Below are positions 1-9,338 of a DNA stretch of 19,420 nucleotides, one piece after another. The notes beneath the pieces were generated by a model. It was not told the origin of the DNA, made no database searches, and saw only the letters and a program-made list of their open reading frames with translations. This stretch comes from Liolophura sinensis (lineage: Eukaryota > Mollusca > Polyplacophora > Chitonida > Chitonidae). The position numbers and the translations under genes are program-made. Each line of letters starts with the position of its first letter. The stretch's first letter is position 1. Location of the stretch: positions 1 to 19,420 of the forward strand of contig NW_027018510.1 in the NCBI RefSeq assembly GCF_032854445.1. The letters run 5' to 3'.

Positions 1-549
1 TGTCTTTATCTACATGTAGAAAAACCACACCATTTGTATATAAAAAAAAACACAAGGTACTTGATACAGTCCGCTGTTAAAAAGTACAATTGAACACTGA
101 CCCACATCAATAAGGTGCCAAAAGATGCGCAATTGGGTCAGGCATCTCCAGCTGTTGAAAAATTGCAAATTTCCTTGGTTTCCATGGAGTAAGAGCCGTT
201 GCTGGGCACGTGATCTTGACATCAATGATTATTCATTTGTGGCTACAGCCAAAAGTATTGGTCGGAGAGCAACGTGGTTTGCACCATTCGATTTCTCGTC
301 AAAAAATACGTCGGATTAGCCTCTTACCAGCAGCATTGGAACAGTTTTTTCCACTTTGGATTTTGCAGGTCTTTTTGCGAATTGAAATCGGCTACATTAA
401 CTATGTACAATCGCGACTGGTCATTACTATATTCAACTTTTCATTATAAGTTATGTGCCCTTCGGTAGCCCAGACGACGTCAAATCTTTGGCCAAGCCCA
501 TTTAACTAACCCAGCAGTTGTCTTACTTCTAAGTCGAAGACAATCTCAA
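1..549 (+). repeat. Satellite monomer M1 (5-mer slot a)
   Basis: 549 bp. Markers are GGGTCAGG, ACGTGG, GCGAATTGAAATC, ACTAACCC and CAGCAGTTG. It carries apparent one-base errors: GTTAAAAAG, CTTTGGCC with a lost G, and CTTTGGATTTTGCAGG with lost Ts. Confidence 0.95.
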
Positions 550-1098
550 TGTCTTTATCTACATGTAGAAAAACCACACCATTTGTATATAAAAAAACAC
601 AAGGTACTTGATACAGTCCGCTGTAAAAAGTACAATTGAACACTGACCCACATCAATAAGGTGCCAAAAGATGCGCAATTGGGCCAGCATCTCCAGCTGT
701 TGAAAAATTGCAAATTTCCTTGGTTTCCATGGAGTAAGAGCCGTTGCTGGGCACGTGATCTTGACATCAATGATTATTCATTTGTGGCTACAGCCAAAAG
801 TATTGGTCGGAGAGCAACGCAGTTTGCACCATTCGATTTCTCGTCAAAAATACGTCGGATTAGGCCTCTTACCAGCAGCATTGGAACAGTTTTTCCACTT
901 TTGGATTTTTGCCTGGTATTTTTTCTAATTGAATTCGGCTACATTAACTATGTACAATCGCGACTGGTCATTACTATATTCAACTTTTCATTATAAGTTA
1001 TGTGCCCTTCGGTAGCCCAGACGACGTCAAATCTTTGGGCCAAGCCCATTTAACTCACCCAGCAAATGTCCTTACTTCTAAGTCGAAGACAAACTCAA
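550..1098 (+). repeat. Satellite monomer M2 (5-mer slot b)
   Basis: 549 bp. The marker is TATTTTTTCTAATTGAATTC, which makes a GAATTC at 931-936. One-base differences include GGGCCAGCATC (lost G) and TTAGGCCTC (extra G). Confidence 0.95.
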
Positions 1099-1644
1099 TG
1101 TCTTTACCTACATGTAGAAAAACCACACCATTTGTATATAAAAAAAACACAAGGTACATGATAAAGTCTGCTGTAAAAAGTACAATTGAACACTGACCCG
1201 CATCATAAGGTGCCAAAAGATGCGCAATTGGGCCAGGCATCTCCAGCTGTTGAAAAATTGCAAATTTCCTTGTTTCCATGGAGTAAGAGCCGTTGCTGGG
1301 CACGTGATTTTGACATCAATGATTATTCATTTGTGGCTACAGCCAAAAGTATTGGTCGGAGAGAACGCGGTTTGCACCATTCGATTTCTCGTCAAAAAAT
1401 ACGTCGATTAGCCTCTTACCAGCAGCATTGGAACAGTTTTTCCACTTTTGGATTTTTGCCTGGTATTTTTTCTAATTGAAATCGGCTACATTAACTATGT
1501 ACAATCGCAACTGGTCATTACTATATTCAACTTTTCATTATAAGTTATGTGCCCTTCGGTAGCCCAGACGACGTCAAATCTTTGGGCCAAGCCCATTTAA
1601 CTCACCCAGCAAATGTCTTACTTCTAAGTCGAAGACAAACTCAA
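1099..1644 (+). repeat. Satellite monomer M3 (5-mer slot c)
   Basis: 546 bp, the shortest complete unit. Markers are TTTACCTAC, CATGATAAAGTCTGCTG, CCCGCATC, GTGATTTTGAC and TCGCAACTGG, all shared with M8. Several single-base losses occur (CATCATAAG, CTTGTTTCC, GAGAGAACG, CGTCGATTAG). Confidence 0.95.
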
Positions 1645-2192
1645 TGTCTTTATCTACATGTAGAAAAACCACACCATTGTATATAAAAAAAACACAAGGT
1701 ACTTGATACAGTCCGCTGTAAAAAGGACAATTGAACACTGACCCACATCAATAAGGTGCCAAAGATGCGCAATTGGCCAGGCATCTCCAGCTGTTGAAAA
1801 CTTGCAAATTTCCTTGGTTTCCATGGAGTAAGAGCCGTTGCTGGGCACGTGTTCTTGACATCAATGATTATTCATTTGTGGCTTACAGCCAAAAGTATTG
1901 GTCGGGAGAGCAACGCGGTTTGCACATTCGATTTCTCGTCAAAAAATACGTCGGATTAGCCTCTTACCAGCAGCATTGGAACAGTTTTTCACTTTTGCAT
2001 TTTTGCCTGGTCTTTTTTGCTAATTGAAATCGGCTACATTAACTATGTACAATCGCGACTGGTCATTACTATATTCAACTTTTCATTATAAGTTATGTGC
2101 CCTTCGGTAGCCCAGACGACGTCAAATCTTTGGGCCAAGCCCATTTAACTCACCCAGCAAATGTCTTACTTCTAAGTCGAAGACAAACTCAA
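1645..2192 (+). repeat. Satellite monomer M4 (5-mer slot d)
   Basis: 548 bp. The marker AAAGGACAATT is shared with M9. It is dense in one-base indels: CCATTGTATA, GCCAAAGATG, ATTGGCCAGG, GGCTTACAG, TCGGGAGAG and TGCACATTCG. Confidence 0.95.
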
Positions 2193-2744
2193 TGTCTTTA
2201 TCTACATGTAGAAAAACCAAACCATTTGTATATAAAAAAAACACAAGGTACTTGATACAGTCCGCTGTAAAAAGTACAATTGAACACTGACCCACATCAA
2301 TAAGGTGCCAAAAGATGCGCAATTGGGCCAGACATCCCCAGCTGTTGAAAAATTGCAAATTTCATTGGTTTCCATGGAGTAAGAGCCGTTGCTGGGCACG
2401 TGATCTTGACATCAATGATTATTCATTTGTGGCTACAGCCAAAAGTATTGGTCGGAGAGGCAACGCGGTTTGCACCATTCGATTTCTCGTCAAAAAATAC
2501 GTCGGATTAGCCTCTTACCAGCAGCATTGGAACAGTTTTTCTACCTTTGGTTTTTTGCCTGGTCTTTTTGCTAACTGTATTCGGCTACATTAACTATGTA
2601 CAATCGCGACTGGTCATTACTATATTCAACTTTTCATTATAAGTTATGTGCCCTTCGGTAGCCCAGACGACGTCAAATCTTTGGGCCAAGCCCATTTAAC
2701 TCACCCAGCAAATGTCTTTCTTCTAAGTCGAAAGACAAACTCAA
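2193..2744 (+). repeat. Satellite monomer M5 (5-mer slot e, hybrid)
   Basis: 552 bp. The left part matches M10 (AACCAAACC, CCAGACATC). The right part matches M11 (ACGCGG, TTTTTCTAC, GCTAACTG followed by an ATTCGG ending, CAGCAAATG). It therefore looks like a recombinant of the M10 and M11 types. Confidence 0.95.
2332..2466. other. Inferred exchange interval inside M5 (M10 type to M11 type)
   Basis: Left of 2332 the unit carries the M10-type CCAGACATC. From 2466 it carries the M11-type ACGCGG, where M10 has ACGTGG. The switch lies in the shared sequence between. Gene conversion rather than crossover would look the same here. Confidence 0.5.
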
Positions 2745-3293
2745 TGTCTTTATCTACATGTAGAAAAACCACACCATTTGTATATAAAAAAAAACACAAG
2801 GTACTTGATACAGTCCGCTGTAAAAAGTACAATTGAACACTGACCCACATCAATAAGGTGCCAAAAAGATGCGCAATTGGGTCAGGCATCTCCAGCTGTT
2901 GAAAAATTGCAATTTCCTTGGTTTCCATGGAGTAAGAGCCGTTGCTGGCACGTGATCTTGACATCAATGATTATTCATTTTGTGATACAGCCAAAAGTAT
3001 TGGTCGGAGAGCAACGTGGTTTGCACCATTCGATTTCTCGTCAAAAAATACGTCGGATTAGCCTCTTACCAGCAGCATTGGAACAGTTTTTCCACTTTTG
3101 GATTTTGCCAGGTCTTTTTGCGAATTGAAATCGGCTACATTAACTATGTACAATCGCGACTGGTCATTACTATATTCAACTTTTCATTATAAGTTATGTG
3201 CTCTTCGGTAGCCCAGACGACGTCAAATCTTTGGGCCAAGCCCATTTAACTCACCCAGCAGTTGTCTTACTTCTAAGTCGAAGACAAACTCAA
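2745..3293 (+). repeat. Satellite monomer M6 (5-mer slot a)
   Basis: 549 bp. Markers are GGGTCAGG, ACGTGG, CCAGGTC, GCGAATTGAAATC and CAGCAGTTG, as in M1. It is the last unit rich in one-base indels (GTCGAAAGAC, CCAAAAAGATG, GCTGGCACG, TTGTGATACAG). Confidence 0.95.
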
Positions 3294-3842
3294 TGTCTTT
3301 ATCTACATGTAGAAAAACCACACCATTTGTATATAAAAAAACACAAGGTACTTGATACAGTCCGCTGTAAAAAGTACAATTGAACACTGACCCACATCAA
3401 TAAGGTGCCAAAAGATGCGCAATTGGGCCAGGCATCTCCAGCTGTTGAAAAATTGCAAATTTCCTTGGTTTCCATGGAGTAAGAGCCGTTGCTGGGCACG
3501 TGATCTTGACATCAATGATTATTCATTTGTGGCTACAGCCAAAAGTATTGGTCGGAGAGCAACGCGGTTTGCACCATTCGATTTCTCGTCAAAAAATACG
3601 TCGGATTAGCCTCTTACCAGCAGCATTGGAACAGTTTTTCCACTTTTGGATTTTTGCCTGGTATTTTTTCTAATTGAATTCGGCTACATTAACTATGTAC
3701 AATCGCGACTGGTCATTACTATATTCAACTTTTCATTATAAGTTATGTGCCCTTCGGTAGCCCAGACGACGTCAAATCTTTGGGCCAAGCCCATTTAACT
3801 CACCCAGCAAATGTCTTACTTCTAAGTCGAAGACAAACTCAA
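3294..3842 (+). repeat. Satellite monomer M7 (5-mer slot b)
   Basis: 549 bp. It matches M2 through TATTTTTTCTAATTGAATTC, with GAATTC at 3676-3681, and has a 7-A run after TATAT. From here on the array is nearly free of erratic indels. Confidence 0.97.
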
Positions 3843-4392
3843 TGTCTTTACCTACATGTAGAAAAACCACACCATTTGTATATAAAAAAAACACAAGGTA
3901 CATGATAAAGTCTGCTGTAAAAAGTACAATTGAACACTGACCCGCATCAATAAGGTGCCAAAAGATGCGCAATTGGGCCAGGCATCTCCAGCTGTTGAAA
4001 AATTGCAAATTTCCTTGGTTTCCATGGAGTAAGAGCCGTTGCTGGGCACGTGATTTTGACATCAATGATTATTCATTTGTGGCTACAGCCAAAAGTATTG
4101 GTCGGAGAGCAACGCGGTTTGCACCATTCGATTTCTCGTCAAAAAATACGTCGGATTAGCCTCTTACCAGCAGCATTGGAACAGTTTTTCCACTTTTGGA
4201 TTTTTGCCTGGTATTTTTTCTAATTGAAATCGGCTACATTAACTATGTACAATCGCAACTGGTCATTACTATATTCAACTTTTCATTATAAGTTATGTGC
4301 CCTTCGGTAGCCCAGACGACGTCAAATCTTTGGGCCAAGCCCATTTAACTCACCCAGCAAATGTCTTACTTCTAAGTCGAAGACAAACTCAA
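3843..4392 (+). repeat. Satellite monomer M8 (5-mer slot c)
   Basis: 550 bp. It shares TTTACCTAC, CATGATAAAGTCTGCTG, CCCGCATC, GTGATTTTGAC and TCGCAACTGG with M3, five monomers to the left. Confidence 0.97.
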
Positions 4393-4400
4393 TGTCTTTA

Positions 4401-4412
4401 TCTACATGTAGA
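4401..4412. other. 12-bp perfect palindrome TCTACATGTAGA (one per unit)
   Basis: TCTACATGTAGA is its own reverse complement and sits about 8 bases into nearly every unit. M3 and M8 shorten it to 10 bp (CTACATGTAG) and M13 breaks it (TGTACATGTAG). A dyad this regular could be a protein-binding site, but nothing here shows binding. Confidence 0.6.
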
Positions 4413-4428
4413 AAAACCACACCATTTG

Positions 4429-4441
4429 TATATAAAAAAAA
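4429..4441 (+). other. TATATA/poly-A tract (one per unit)
   Basis: TATAT followed by 8 A residues is the commonest form. The run varies from 6 to 9 As, reaches 13 in M30, and is replaced by T6A6 in M12 and extended to TATATATA in M27 and M34. It resembles a TATA box. No transcript start or other promoter element supports that reading, so I call it a low-complexity tract. Confidence 0.6.
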
Positions 4442-4570
4442 CACAAGGTACTTGATACAGTCCGCTGTAAAAAGGACAATTGAACACTGACACACATCAA
4501 TAAGGTGCCAAAAGATGCGCAATTGGGCCAGGCATCTGCAGCTGTTGAAAAATTGCAAATTTCCTTGGTT

Positions 4571-4578
4571 TCCATGGA
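4571..4578. other. 8-bp palindrome TCCATGGA (one per unit)
   Basis: Self-complementary TCCATGGA lies within the most invariant part of the unit. It contains CCATGG, which gives a once-per-monomer restriction site. Confidence 0.6.
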
Positions 4579-4596
4579 GTAAGAGCCGTTGCTGGG

Positions 4597-4602
4597 CACG
4601 TG
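4597..4602. other. CACGTG (E-box/G-box-like hexamer, one per unit)
   Basis: CACGTG is kept in nearly all units; M15 has CAAGTG. The hexamer is the core bound by bHLH or bZIP factors in many eukaryotes. Function here is only a possibility. Confidence 0.45.
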
Positions 4603-4629
4603 ATCTTGACATCAATGATTATTCATTTG

Positions 4630-4641
4630 TGGCTACAGCCA
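4630..4641. other. Inverted repeat TGGCT-AC-AGCCA (one per unit)
   Basis: Five-base arms with a 2-base spacer. M15 and M19 change the left arm to TCGCT. M6 lacks it because of a local indel. Confidence 0.5.
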
Positions 4642-4734
4642 AAAGTATTGGTCGGAGAGCAACGCGGTTTGCACCATTCGATTTCTCGTCAAAAAATACG
4701 TCGGATTAGCCTCTTACCAGCAGCATTGTAACAG

Positions 4735-4768
4735 TTTTTCCACTTTTGGATTTTTGCCTGGTCTTTTT
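4735..4768 (+). other. Spaced T-tract segment, most variable part of the unit
   Basis: Runs of 5, 4, 5 and 5 Ts separated by short GC-containing spacers, giving tract centres about 8, 8 and 13 bases apart. Many monomer-type markers fall in or just after it: CTTTTTGCTAATT, CTTTTTGCGAATT, ATTTTTTCTAATT, ATTTTGTCTAATT. Spaced tracts can bend DNA, but the spacing is not cleanly helical. Confidence 0.5.
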
Positions 4769-4867
4769 GCTAATTGAAATCGGCTACATTAACTATGTAC
4801 AATCGCGACTGGTCATTACTATATTCAACTTTTCATTATAAGTTATGTGGCCTTCGGTAGCCCAGAC

Positions 4868-4873
4868 GACGTC
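4868..4873. other. GACGTC palindrome (one per unit)
   Basis: GACGTC within AGACGACGTCAAAT resembles a CRE/bZIP half-site core (ACGTCA) and is invariant in the units read. Function is not shown. Confidence 0.4.
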
Positions 4874-4942
4874 AAATCTTTGGGCCAAGCCCATTTAACT
4901 CACCCAGCAAATGTCTTACTTCTAAGTCGAAGACAAACTCAA

Positions 4943-5492
4943 TGTCTTTATCTACATGTAGAAAAACCAAACCATTTGTATATAAAAAAAACACAAGGTA
5001 CTTGATACAGTCCGCTGTAAAAAGTACAATTGAACACTGACCCACATCAATAAGGTGCCAAAAGATGCGCAATTGGGCCAGACATCTCCAGCTGTTGAAA
5101 AATTGCAAATTTCCTTGGTTTCCATGGAGTAAGAGCCGTTGCTGGGCACGTGATCTTGACATCAATGATTATTCATTTGTGGCTACAGCCAAAAGTATTG
5201 GTCGGAGAGCAACGTGGTTTGCACCATTCGATTTCTCGTCAAAAAATACGTCGGATTAGCCTCTTACCAGCAGCATTGGAACAGTTTTTCTACTTTTGGA
5301 TTTTTGCCTGGTCTTTTTGCGAATTTAAATCGGCTACATTAACTATGTACAATCGCGACTGGTCATTACTATATTCAACTTTTCATTATAAGTTATGTGC
5401 CCTTCGGTAGCCCAGACGACGTCAAATCTTTGGGCCAAGCCCATTTAACTCACCCAGCAGTTGTCTTACTTCTAAGTCGAAGACAAACTCAA
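4943..5492 (+). repeat. Satellite monomer M10 (5-mer slot e)
   Basis: 550 bp. Markers AACCAAACC and CCAGACATC are shared with M5. The right side carries ACGTGG, GCGAATTTAAATC and CAGCAGTTG, which M5 lacks. Confidence 0.97.
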
Positions 5493-6042
5493 TGTCTTTA
5501 TCTACATGTAGAAAAACCACACCATTTGTATATAAAAAAAACACAAGGTACTTGATACAGTCCGCTGTTAAAAGTACAATTGAACACTGACCCACATCAA
5601 TAAGGTGCCAAAAGATGCGCAATTGGGCCAGGCATCTCCAGCTGTTGAAAAATTGCAGATTTCCTTGGTTTCCATGGAGTAAGAGCCGTTGCTGGGCACG
5701 TGATCTTGACATCAATGATTATTCATTTGTGGCTACAGCCAAAAGTATTGGTCGGAGAGCAACGCGGTTTGCACCATTCGATTTCTCGTCAAAAAATACG
5801 TCGGATTAGCCTCTTACCAGCAGCATTGGAACAGTTTTTCTACTTTTGGATTTTTGCCTGGTCTTTTTGCTAACTGAATTCGGCTACATTAACTATGTAC
5901 AATCGCGACTGGTCATTAATATATTCAACTTTTCATTATAAGTTATGTGCCCTTCGGTAGCCCAGACGACGTCAAATCTTTGGGCCAAGCCCATTTAACT
6001 CACCCAGCAAATGTCTTACTTCTAAGTCGAAGACAAACTCAA
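5493..6042 (+). repeat. Satellite monomer M11 (transition zone)
   Basis: 550 bp. Private changes are GCTGTTAAAAG, TTGCAGATTT and TCATTAATATATT. The GCTAACTGAATTCGG ending resembles that of M5 and gives a GAATTC at 5876-5881. Confidence 0.97.
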
Positions 6043-6591
6043 TGTCTTTATCTACATGTAGAAAAACCACACCATTTGTTTTTTAAAAAACACAAGGTAC
6101 TTGATACAGTCCGCTGTAAAAAGTACAATTGAACACTGACCCACATCAATAAGGTGCCAAAAGATGCGCAATTGGGCCAGGCATCTCCAGCTGTTGAAAA
6201 ATTGCAAATTTCCTTGGTTTCCATGGAGTAAGAGCCGTTGCTGGGCACGTGATCTTGACATCAATGATTATTCATTTGTGGCTACAGCCAAAAGTATTGG
6301 TCGGAGAGCAACGCGGTTTGCACCATTCGATTTCTCGTCAAAAAATACGTCGGATTAGCCTCTTACCAGCAGCATTGGAACAGTTTTTCCACTTTTGGAT
6401 TTTTGCCTGGTCTTTTTGCTAATTGAAATCGGCCACATTAACTATATACAATCGCGACTGGTCATTACTATATTCAACTTTTCATTATAAGTTATGTGCC
6501 CTTCGGTAGCCCAGACGACGTCAAATCTTTGGGCCAAGCCCATTTAACTCACCCAGCAAATGTCTTACTTCTAAGTCGAAGACAAACTCAA
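6043..6591 (+). repeat. Satellite monomer M12 (transition zone)
   Basis: 549 bp. The TATATA/poly-A tract is replaced by T6A6 at 6079-6090. It carries the linked pair GGCCACATT/ACTATATAC. Confidence 0.97.
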
Positions 6592-7140
6592 TGTCTTTAT
6601 GTACATGTAGAAAAACCACACCATTTGTATATAAAAAAAACACAAGGTACTTGATACAGTCCGCTGTAAAAAGTACAATTGAACACTGACCCACATCAAT
6701 AAGGTGCCAAAAGATGCGCAATTGGGCCAGGCATCTCCAGCCGTTGAAAAATTGCAAATTTCCTTGGTTTCCATGGAGTAAGAGCCGTTGCTGGGCACGT
6801 GATCATGATATCAATGATTATTCATTTGTGGCTACAGCCAAAAGTATTGGTCGGAGAGCAACGCGGTTTGCACCATTCGATTTCTCGTCAAAAAAACGTC
6901 GGATTAGCCTCTTACCAGCAGCATTGGAACAGTTTTTCCACTTTTGGATTTTTGCCTGGTCTTTTTGCGAATTTAAATCGGCTACATTAACTATGTACAA
7001 TCGCGACTGGTCATTACTATATTCAACTTTTCATTATAAGTTATGTGCCCTTCGGTAGCCCAGACGACGTCAAATTTTTGGGCCAAGCCCATTTAACTCA
7101 CCCAGCAGTTGTCTTACTTCTAAGTCGAAGACAAACTCAA
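6592..7140 (+). repeat. Satellite monomer M13 (M17/M25 type)
   Basis: 549 bp. Markers are TTATGTACATG, CAGCCGTTG, ATCATGATATC, a lost T before CGTCGG, GCGAATTTAAATC, CAAATTTTTGGG and CAGCAGTTG. Confidence 0.97.
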
Positions 7141-7690
7141 TGTCTTTATCTACATGTAGAAAAACCACACCATTTGTATATAAAAAAAACACAAGGTACA
7201 TGATAAAGTCTGCTGTAAAAAGTACAATTGAACACTGACCCACATCAATAAGGTGCCAAAAGATGCGCAATTGGGCCAGGCATCTCCAGCTGTTGAAAAA
7301 TTGCAAATTTCCTTGGTTTCCATGGAGTAAGAGCCGTTGCTGGGCACGTGATCTTGACATCAATGATTATTCATTTGTGGCTACAGCCAAAAGTATTGGT
7401 CGGAGAGCAACGCGGTTTGCACCATTCGATTTCTCGTCAAAAAATACGTTGGATTAGCCTCTTACCAGCAGCATTGGAACAGTTTTTCCACTTTTGGATT
7501 TTTGCCTGGTCTTTTTGCGAATTGAAATCGGCCACATTAACTATATACAATCGCGACTGGTCATTACTATATTCAACTTTTCATTATAAGTTATGTGCCC
7601 TTCGGTAGCCCAGACGACGTCAAATCTTTGGGCCAAGCCCATTTAACTCACCCAGCAAATGTCTTACTTCTAAGTCGAAGACAAACTCAA
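7141..7690 (+). repeat. Satellite monomer M14 (transition zone)
   Basis: 550 bp. Markers are CATGATAAAGTCTGCTG, ACGTTGG (shared with M15), GCGAATTGAAATC and GGCCACATT/ACTATATAC. Confidence 0.97.
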
Positions 7691-8241
7691 TGTCTTTATC
7701 TACATGTAGAAAAACCACACCATTTGTATATAAAAAAAAACACAAGGTACTTGATACAGTCCGCTGTAAAAAGTACAATTGAACACTGACCCACATCAAT
7801 AAGGTGCCAAAAGATGCGCAATTGGGCCAGGCATCTCCAGCTGTTGAAAAATTGCAAATTTCCTTGGTTTCCATGGAGTAAGAGCCGTTGCTGGGCAAGT
7901 GATCTTGACATCAATGATTATTCATTTGTCGCTACAGCCAAAAGTATTGGTCGGAGAGCAACGCGGTTTGCACCATTCGATTTCTCGTCAAAAAATACGT
8001 TGGATTAGCCTCTTACCAGCAGCATTGGAACAGTTTTTCCACTTTTGGATTTTTGCCTGGTCTTTTCGCTAATTGAAATCGGCTACATTAACTATGTACA
8101 ATCGCGACTGGTCATTACTATATTCAACTTTTCATTATAAGTTATGTGCCCTTCGGTAGCCCAGACGACGTCAAATCTTTGGGCTAAACCCATTTAACTC
8201 ACCCAGCAAATGTCTTACTTCTAAGTCGAAGACAAACTCAA
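7691..8241 (+). repeat. Satellite monomer M15 (transition zone)
   Basis: 551 bp with a 9-A run. Markers are GGCAAGTGATC (CACGTG lost), TTTGTCGCTAC (as M19), ACGTTGG, TCTTTTCGCTAATT and GGGCTAAACCC. Confidence 0.97.
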
Positions 8242-8790
8242 TGTCTTTATCTACATGTAGAAAAACCACACCATTTGTATATAAAAAAAACACAAGGTAC
8301 ATGATAAAGTCTGCTGTAAAAGTACAATTGAACACTGACCCACATCAATAAGGTGCCAAAAGATGCGCAATTGTGCCAGGCATCTCCAGCTGTTGAAAAA
8401 TTGCAAATTTCCTTGGTTTCCATGGAGTAAGAGCCGTTGCTGGGCACGTGATCTTGACATCAATGATTATTCATTTGTGGCTACAGCCAAAAGTGTTGCT
8501 CGGAGAGCAACGCGGTTTGCACCATTCGATTTCTCGTCAAAAAATACGTCGGATCAGCCTCTTACCAGCAGCATTGGAACAGTTTTTCCACTTTTGGATT
8601 TTTGCCTGGTCTTTTTGCTAATTGAAATCGGCCACATTAACTATATACAATCGCGACTGGTCATTACTATATTCAACTTTTCATTATAAGTTATGTGCCC
8701 TTCGGTAGCCCAGACGACGTCAAATCTTTGGGCCAAGCCCATTTCACTCACCCAGCAAATGTCTTACTTCTAAGTCGAAGACAAACTCAA
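8242..8790 (+). repeat. Satellite monomer M16 (transition zone)
   Basis: 549 bp. Markers are CATGATAAAGTCTGCTG, TTGTGCCAGG, AGTGTTGCTCGG, GGATCAGCC, GGCCACATT/ACTATATAC and CATTTCACTC. Confidence 0.97.
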
Positions 8791-9338
8791 TGTCTTTATC
8801 TACATGTAGAAAAACCACACCATTTGTATATAAAAAAAACACAAGGTACTTGATACAGTCCGCTGTAAAAAGTACAATTGAACACTGACCCACATCAATA
8901 AGGTGCCAAAAGATGCGCAATTGGGCCAGGCATCTCCAGCCGTTGAAAAATTGCAAATTTCCTTGGTTTCCATGGAGTAAGAGCCGTTGCTGGGCACGTG
9001 ATCATGATATCAATGATTATTTATTTGTGGCTACAGCCAAAAGTATTGGTCGGAGAGCAACGCGGATTGCACCATTCGATTTCTCGTCAAAAAAACGTCG
9101 GATTAGCCTCTTACCAGCAGCATTGGAACAGTTTTTCCACTTTTGGATTTTTGCCTGGTCTTTTTGCGAATTTAAATCGGCTACATTAACTATGTACAAT
9201 CGCGACTGGTCATTACTATATTCAACTTTTCATTATAAGTTATGTGCCCTTCGGTAGCCCAGACGACGTCAAATTTTGGGCCAAGCCCATTTAACTCACC
9301 CAGCAGTTGTCTTACTTCTAAGTCGAAGACAAACTCAA
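8791..9338 (+). repeat. Satellite monomer M17 (8-mer closing type)
   Basis: 548 bp. Markers are CAGCCGTTG, ATCATGATATC, TTATTTATTTG, CGCGGATTG (as M25), a lost T before CGTCGG, GCGAATTTAAATC and CAAATTTTGGG. Confidence 0.97.

Larger units (their letters stand above)
1..2744 (+). repeat. 5-monomer higher-order repeat, copy 1 (M1-M5)
   Basis: Five monomers pair in order with M6-M10. M1/M6 share GGGTCAGG and ACGTGG. M2/M7 share TATTTTTTCTAATTGAATTC. M3/M8 share TTTACCTAC, CCCGCATC, GTGATTTTGAC and TCGCAACTGG. M4/M9 share AAAGGACAATT. M5/M10 share AACCAAACC and CCAGACATC. This copy carries many extra one-base indels. Confidence 0.85.
4393..4942 (+). repeat. Satellite monomer M9 (5-mer slot d), reference unit
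   Basis: 550 bp, used here as reference for motif positions. Markers are AAAGGACAATT (as M4), and privately GACACACATC, ATCTGCAGCTG, CATTGTAACAG and ATGTGGCCTT. Confidence 0.97.
2745..5492 (+). repeat. 5-monomer higher-order repeat, copy 2 (M6-M10)
   Basis: Second copy of the roughly 2.75-kb HOR, matched slot by slot to M1-M5. M7-M10 are regular at 549-550 bp. The last unit differs from its partner: M10 ends GCGAATTTAAATC and CAGCAGTTG, whereas M5 ends like M11. Confidence 0.85.

Noticed and set aside
3415-3609. Plus-strand 64-codon frame starting at the ATG of GATGCGCA, repeated in most units
   Set aside because: It recurs only because the satellite recurs, is broken by one-base indels in other units, has no recognisable domain and no conserved upstream signal. 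It is not annotated as a gene.
4479-4815. Possible ancient internal duplication: ACAATTGAACACTG against ACAATCGCGACTGG, about 330 bases apart
   Set aside because: Similarity is limited to about 14 bases with mismatches and does not extend to the flanks, so chance is sufficient.
4849-4866. GTGCCCTTCGGTAGCCCA looked faintly like the 5' stem-loop of U6 snRNA
   Set aside because: The arms do not pair around the TTCG, and none of the downstream U6 core follows.
4850-4870. GTAGCCCAGACG resembles a Pol III A-box, and CATTCGATTTC is weakly like a B-box
   Set aside because: The B-box-like string lies upstream of the A-box-like one within the unit and hundreds of bases away in the next unit, and no tRNA fold or T-terminator pairing is present.
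8363-8689. Longer fused plus-strand frames of 108-114 codons (also at 6714-7058, 8913-9257 and 13312-13656)
   Set aside because: They arise from unit-specific base changes or the lost T before CGTCGG (M13, M17, M25), which join two short frames. Only a few units have them, so no coding constraint is visible.
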